The notes beneath the pieces were generated by a model. The model worked only from the letters and a program-made list of their open reading frames with translations, had not been told where the DNA came from and ran no database searches. A stretch of DNA of 64,000 bases from Mycobacterium lacus (lineage in GTDB: Bacteria > Actinomycetota > Actinomycetes > Mycobacteriales > Mycobacteriaceae), in assembly GCF_010731535.1 (NCBI RefSeq), contig NZ_AP022581.1:2241952-2305951 (forward strand). Reading direction: 5' to 3'. This document shows, one piece after another, positions 60,241 through 64,000 of the stretch (within the stretch, counting starts at the first letter, position 1; each line of letters starts with the position of its first letter). The position numbers and the translations under genes are program-made.

Positions 60241-60551
60241 TAACCGTCGGGCCGCAACGGGCTGCGGCCGATGGTGGTTCGCGGCAAGCGCGCCCCTACA
60301 TTCTCGACCCTGCCACTTCGACGAGGAGGTGATGCCCCGGCGGTCGAACAACCACGCGCCGACTCGTGTGCTGTCCACCCGCATGACTAGTTTTGCGACT
60401 GACGCAGGATCGCGCTCGCATCGCCGCTTGACGTGGCCCCCGGTCGGGTGGACCGCACGGTGCCGGCATGCTCAGGTGGGTGCGCACGACAGCCCACGTG
60501 CGCACCCGCCCGCTATACGACTATCGACCCGGTCGAAAGACGCGGTACCTG
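60241..60551. repeat. hsp18-dnaJ gap with two hairpins
   Basis: No gene seen. Hairpin 1, GGCCGCA-ACGGGC-TGCGGCC (60250-60269), lies 9 bases after the hsp18 stop and could end its transcript, though no T run follows. Hairpin 2 has perfect 10-base arms GGGTGCGCAC (60478-60487) and GTGCGCACCC (60498-60507), 45 bases before the J-domain gene. Confidence 0.6.
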
Positions 60552-60890
60552 ATGACGACCGATCCGTACGCGGTGCTCGGTGTGCCGCCGAGCGCGACCC
60601 AAGCTGAAATCACCCACGCCTACCGGCGCCACCTGCGCGACCAACATCCCGACACACGCGATCGGCAACAGAATTCACTCGCCGACGAAAAACTGCGCCA
60701 AATCCTGGCCGCCTACGACCTGCTACGCGACCCCCAACGCCGCGCCGCCTACGACCACACCCATCCCGCGCGCAAAGACACCGGCCCGGTCCGGATAGCT
60801 GTCACCCGTACCGACCCCGCCAACGCCCAGCCGCCCCTGCGAGCAGGACCAGTCCGCTGGCGCCGCACGCCCCCCAAGCGCCGTCGGTGA
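60552..60890 (+). CDS. Small J-domain protein
   Basis: 112 residues from ATG 60552. Residues 1-68 form a J domain: TDPYAVLGVPPSATQAEITH, the HPD tripeptide in RDQHPDTRDRQ, then LRQILAAYDLLRDPQRRAAY. The rest is a short Pro/Arg-rich basic tail; no zinc-finger or C-terminal substrate domains, so it is not a full DnaJ. It could stimulate DnaK at a particular site. Downstream of hsp18 in the same direction, possibly a heat-shock group. Start chosen for its match to the J-domain onset; frames extend upstream to 60468. Confidence 0.85.
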   Translation: MTTDPYAVLGVPPSATQAEITHAYRRHLRDQHPDTRDRQQNSLADEKLRQILAAYDLLRDPQRRAAYDHTHPARKDTGPVRIAVTRTDPANAQPPLRAGPVRWRRTPPKRRR

Positions 60891-60956
60891 TGACCACCGA
60901 ACATTGACGTGTTCCCGCCCGGTGCGCAAACTCAATCGGCCTACCCGCCTTGCCGC

Positions 60957-63900
60957 TCAGACGCGGCTGGCCGCGGCTTGGGCCAGTTGGACGCGGGAAC
61001 TGAAGCCAAGTTTGGTGTAAACGTGCGTCAGGTGGGTTTGCACGGTCCGAGGTGAGACGAACAGCCGCGTCGCGATGTCCTTGTTGGCCAGTCCCTCGCT
61101 CACCAGGCGCACGACGTCCAACTCCGTCGGCGTAAGCGAATCCCAACCGGTGGCCGGTCGTTTGCGCCACCCGTGGCCACGCTGGGCATAGGCGATCGCC
61201 TCCTCGATGGACAATGCCGCACCCTCCGCCCAAGCGGCATCAAAGTCCTTGCGGTCCATCGCATCTCGCAACGCCGCCACCGCGGCCTCATACTCCGCCT
61301 GATAGATCATGAAGCGGACCACGCCAATGCGGCGCCGGATCGCCTCTGCTGCGCCGAAAAGCCTCGCCCCTTCCCTATAGGTGCCGGCGCCGCAGGCCAG
61401 CCCGGCGAGGCATTCGAGCACGTCCGGGAGATCCACGTATGCCCCAGTGTCGGCAGCGCAGCACAGTGCGTTGTGGGCGTCGCTTGCGGCGTCTTCGCGC
61501 TTGCCTTCGGCGATCGCGATCCGCGCGCGCGTCGCAAGCGCCACCATCAGATGCCGACCGGTCAACGCGCGCACGGCTTCGTCGCACCAACGTCGGGCCG
61601 CGGCGACATCACCGGCCGCCAGCGCAACCTGGGCATTGAACGCGCGCTGCGGCGCCGCAATCTGGGGTATGACCGAACCCAAAATCTTCCACGCGGCCTC
61701 GCTGGCGTTCTTCGCCGTTTCAACATCGCCGGCGGCCAAGGCGGTGGTCGCCAAGGCCGAGTAGCCCATACCCGCGAAGAACTCGCCCATGTCAGCGGCA
61801 TCGAGAGCAGCGTCGGCGGCCGCTCGAGCGGCGCTCACATCCCCTTGGTATGCGAGGGCAATGGACAGCAACTGCACGCTATTCGCCTTCTGCATGATTT
61901 CCTGAGCCGCCTCGGCCTCCTCCACGACCTCGCCGAACTGAGCGGTAGCTTCGGCAAGATCGCCTCGCATCAGCTGCGCGAACCCGAGGCACCAGCGGCA
62001 CCACAACCAATCGGACCGGCTACCAATCGCCCTCGCCAGGTCGCGGCCCTCTTCGGCGGCCGCGCACGCCGCGACAGGGTAACCGGCCACGACCGCGTCG
62101 ATCGCCTGAAAGGTAAGAATCTGAGCCAGCCGCCACCGATCGTCGACGGCGCGGGCAAGGTCGATCGCCTCGGCGAAATACTCCGCTGCCACCTCGGCGC
62201 GGGCTACGGCCACCGCGATCAAACCGCAGGTCGTCAGCGCCCGGGCCAGCAGCGCGGGGTCGTTCAGCTCGCGCGCGATCGCCAGGGCCTGTTGGGCCTG
62301 ATCCATGCCCGTCGCGGCGTCGACGAAGACGTCGAGCACGGCCTTGTCCACCAGCGCCCGGGCGCGCACCGCGGGCGCCACCTCGAGCTGGCGCGTGTCC
62401 ACATCGGCGAGAACGGCGTCGAACCAATCCCGCCCCTCCCGGATGCGACCCCTCGTCATCCACACCGGCAGCAGCGAGGACGCTAGGCCCAAGGCCAGAT
62501 CGGTGTCGGAATTTGTCCGGCTCCACGCAAACGCGGCACGCAGGTTGTCGATTTGGGTCTCGGCCCGGTCGAGGCGCCGCGCATACTCGGCGTCGCCGGG
62601 GTTGTCGAGCAGCGCGGCCAGCGCCGTGTAGTGGTCGCGGTGGCGCGCACGCACAACGTCGACCTCGCCGGCCTCCTCGAGCTTTTCCAGCGCGTACTGC
62701 TGCATCGTCTCGGCTAGCCGATAGCTGGTGCGGCCAGCGGTTTCGTTGGCCACCACCAGCGACTTCTCGACGAGCAGGGTGAGCCCGTCGAGAACCTGAT
62801 AGCGCGGCACATCACCAACGACCGCGTGCGCGTCGTCGAGGAAAAAACAGCCCACAAAGACCGCCAGCCGGCGGAACAGGGCTCGTTCGGGGTCGGTCAA
62901 CAGGGCGTACGACCAATCCACCGAACCCCACAGCGTTTGCTGGCGGCTCGACGCGGTGCGCGCGGTGCCGCCGGTCAACAGCTTGAAGCGGTCACGCAAA
63001 CCGTCCACGATCTCGGCCAACGACAGCGCCCGCACCCGCGCGGCCGCCAGTTCGATCGCCAGCGGCATGCCATCGAGGCGTTCGCAGATTTCGGTCACCG
63101 CGGCGACGTTGTCGTCGGTGAGGCGGAAATCAGGCCGCACCCGCCGGGCTCGGAAGCCAAACATCTCGATGGCCTCATCGCTCAACGACAGCGACGGCAC
63201 CCGATAGCTCACCTCACCGGGCACCCGGATCGGCTCCCGGCTGGTCGCCAGCAACCGCACTCCCGGACACCGTTCCGCGAGGGCCGCCACCAGGGTGGCG
63301 CTCGCCTCGATCACATGCTCACAATTGTCCAGCACCAGCAAGCCCCGCCGTGCGCCGAGGTAGCGCACCACGATGTCCGTCGTGGTGCAGCCGGGCTGGT
63401 CGTGCAGGCCGAGGACCCGCGCGACGGTGATCGGCACCAGATCCGGGTCGGTGATCGGCGCCAGGTCTACGAACCACGCGCCGCCGAATTCACCCGCCAG
63501 CTGGGCGGCCAGCTGCGCCGACAGCCGTGTCTTGCCCACACCGCCCGGGCCAGTCAGGGTCACCAGCCGATTCTCGGTCAGCAACTGGTGCACCTCGCTG
63601 ATCTGCGCGGCGCGACCCACGAAACGCGTCAGGTGCACCGGGAGACCATGGGCGAGCGTCTCAGCCGATGCCCGCAACGGCGGGAACTCGACACGAAGGT
63701 CGGGATGGCAGAGCTGCACCACCCGCTCCGGGCGCGGCAGGTCACGCAGCGGATGAGTCCCCAGATCGATCAGCCACGCCCCATCAGGCAGCCGGTCGAG
63801 GACCAAGCTCTCGACCACACCCGAGAGCACGGTCTGACCGCCATGCGCTAGGTCACGCAAGCGTGCGGTCCGGTTGATGGTCGGACCCGCATAGTTGGCC

Positions 63901-64000
63901 TCGTCGCGGAGCCGCACCTCCCCGGTGTGCACGCCGATGCGTAACCGGATCGGGGCCAGCGTGGCTCGCTGCAGGTCCAGCGCGGCGGCCACCGCGTCGG
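60957..64000 (-). CDS. Cyclase-like/NB-ARC/TPR/LuxR transcriptional regulator, 5' end outside window
   Basis: More than 1010 residues; the N-terminus runs off the right edge. In order: the end of a class III nucleotide cyclase domain (RLRIGVHTGEVRLRD, NYAGPTINRTARLRDLAHGG); an AAA/NB-ARC ATPase with Walker A TGPGGVGKTRLSAQ and Walker B RRGLLVLDNCEH; a long TPR-like helical region (about 450-900); and a LuxR HTH at the C-terminus (LTPTELDVVRLVSEGLANKD, VSPRTVQTHLTHVYTKLG). Same architecture as M. tuberculosis Rv0386, Rv1358 and Rv2488c. Cyclase activity cannot be judged without the missing part. Confidence 0.9.
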   Translation of the reverse strand, partial: DAVAAALDLQRATLAPIRLRIGVHTGEVRLRDEANYAGPTINRTARLRDLAHGGQTVLSGVVESLVLDRLPDGAWLIDLGTHPLRDLPRPERVVQLCHPDLRVEFPPLRASAETLAHGLPVHLTRFVGRAAQISEVHQLLTENRLVTLTGPGGVGKTRLSAQLAAQLAGEFGGAWFVDLAPITDPDLVPITVARVLGLHDQPGCTTTDIVVRYLGARRGLLVLDNCEHVIEASATLVAALAERCPGVRLLATSREPIRVPGEVSYRVPSLSLSDEAIEMFGFRARRVRPDFRLTDDNVAAVTEICERLDGMPLAIELAAARVRALSLAEIVDGLRDRFKLLTGGTARTASSRQQTLWGSVDWSYALLTDPERALFRRLAVFVGCFFLDDAHAVVGDVPRYQVLDGLTLLVEKSLVVANETAGRTSYRLAETMQQYALEKLEEAGEVDVVRARHRDHYTALAALLDNPGDAEYARRLDRAETQIDNLRAAFAWSRTNSDTDLALGLASSLLPVWMTRGRIREGRDWFDAVLADVDTRQLEVAPAVRARALVDKAVLDVFVDAATGMDQAQQALAIARELNDPALLARALTTCGLIAVAVARAEVAAEYFAEAIDLARAVDDRWRLAQILTFQAIDAVVAGYPVAACAAAEEGRDLARAIGSRSDWLWCRWCLGFAQLMRGDLAEATAQFGEVVEEAEAAQEIMQKANSVQLLSIALAYQGDVSAARAAADAALDAADMGEFFAGMGYSALATTALAAGDVETAKNASEAAWKILGSVIPQIAAPQRAFNAQVALAAGDVAAARRWCDEAVRALTGRHLMVALATRARIAIAEGKREDAASDAHNALCCAADTGAYVDLPDVLECLAGLACGAGTYREGARLFGAAEAIRRRIGVVRFMIYQAEYEAAVAALRDAMDRKDFDAAWAEGAALSIEEAIAYAQRGHGWRKRPATGWDSLTPTELDVVRLVSEGLANKDIATRLFVSPRTVQTHLTHVYTKLGFSSRVQLAQAAASRV

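Overview
The window is a stretch of chromosome from a slow-growing mycobacterium. Evidence: high GC, PE_PGRS and PPE genes, mycothiol synthesis (mshC), the Pup-proteasome ATPase (mpa), wag31, and a gene order that follows M. tuberculosis Rv2115c to Rv2158c almost gene for gene. I do not name a species; an M. leprae-type 18 kDa antigen (hsp18) and many decayed insertions place it outside the M. tuberculosis complex.

Layout. 1-7.4 kb: first codons of mpa, lppK, a DUF503 gene, a frameshifted PE_PGRS, trmI, a RecB/Cas4-like nuclease coupled to a thioesterase, a membrane protein, hisG-hisE. 7.4-9.6 kb: IdeR-type iron boxes, PPE37, and a MazEF-type toxin-antitoxin pair. 9.6-17.1 kb: nested insertion sequences (two IS3-family copies in opposite orientation, an IS110-family gene, a broken IS256-family element and a broken integrase-type transposase), bracketed by matching inverted end sequences. 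17.2-32.7 kb: metH, a PAC2 gene, a PE_PGRS pseudogene that lost most of its PE domain, an SDR, mshC, cysQ, a VapBC remnant, the Rv2133c-Rv2137c block with uppP, a broken lppL, and pyrD. 32.7-38.5 kb: an intact PE_PGRS and a PPE-MPTR gene without its PPE head. 38.6-42.5 kb: a PEBP protein, dapE2, tRNA-Leu(GAG), then a 1.6-kb island with a VapBC module between the tRNA 3' end and a near-perfect copy of that end. 42.6-59 kb: the division and cell wall (dcw) cluster, all on the minus strand: Rv2144c homologue, wag31, yggT, sepF, yggS, yfiH, ftsZ, ftsQ, murC, murG, ftsW, murD, mraY, murF, murE. 59-64 kb: a heat-shock group (MerR/HspR-like regulator, hsp18, small J-domain protein) and the 3' part of a large cyclase/NB-ARC/LuxR regulator.

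How the genes work together. From ftsQ to murE genes abut or overlap by a few bases, so peptidoglycan precursor synthesis (MurE, F, D, C, MraY, MurG), the FtsW polymerase and divisome proteins are probably co-transcribed. UppP supplies recycled undecaprenyl phosphate to the same pathway. hisE-hisG, the murein operon, trmI, metH, mshC and pyrD are all uninterrupted. Every frameshift I could see lies in PE/PPE genes, transposases, a toxin remnant or lppL. That distribution argues that most breaks are real decay, although several lie in homopolymer runs and could be read errors.

Starts were chosen by comparison with remembered M. tuberculosis proteins and by visible ribosome binding sites. No database search or alignment was run; homologies are recognition from memory and motif reading.
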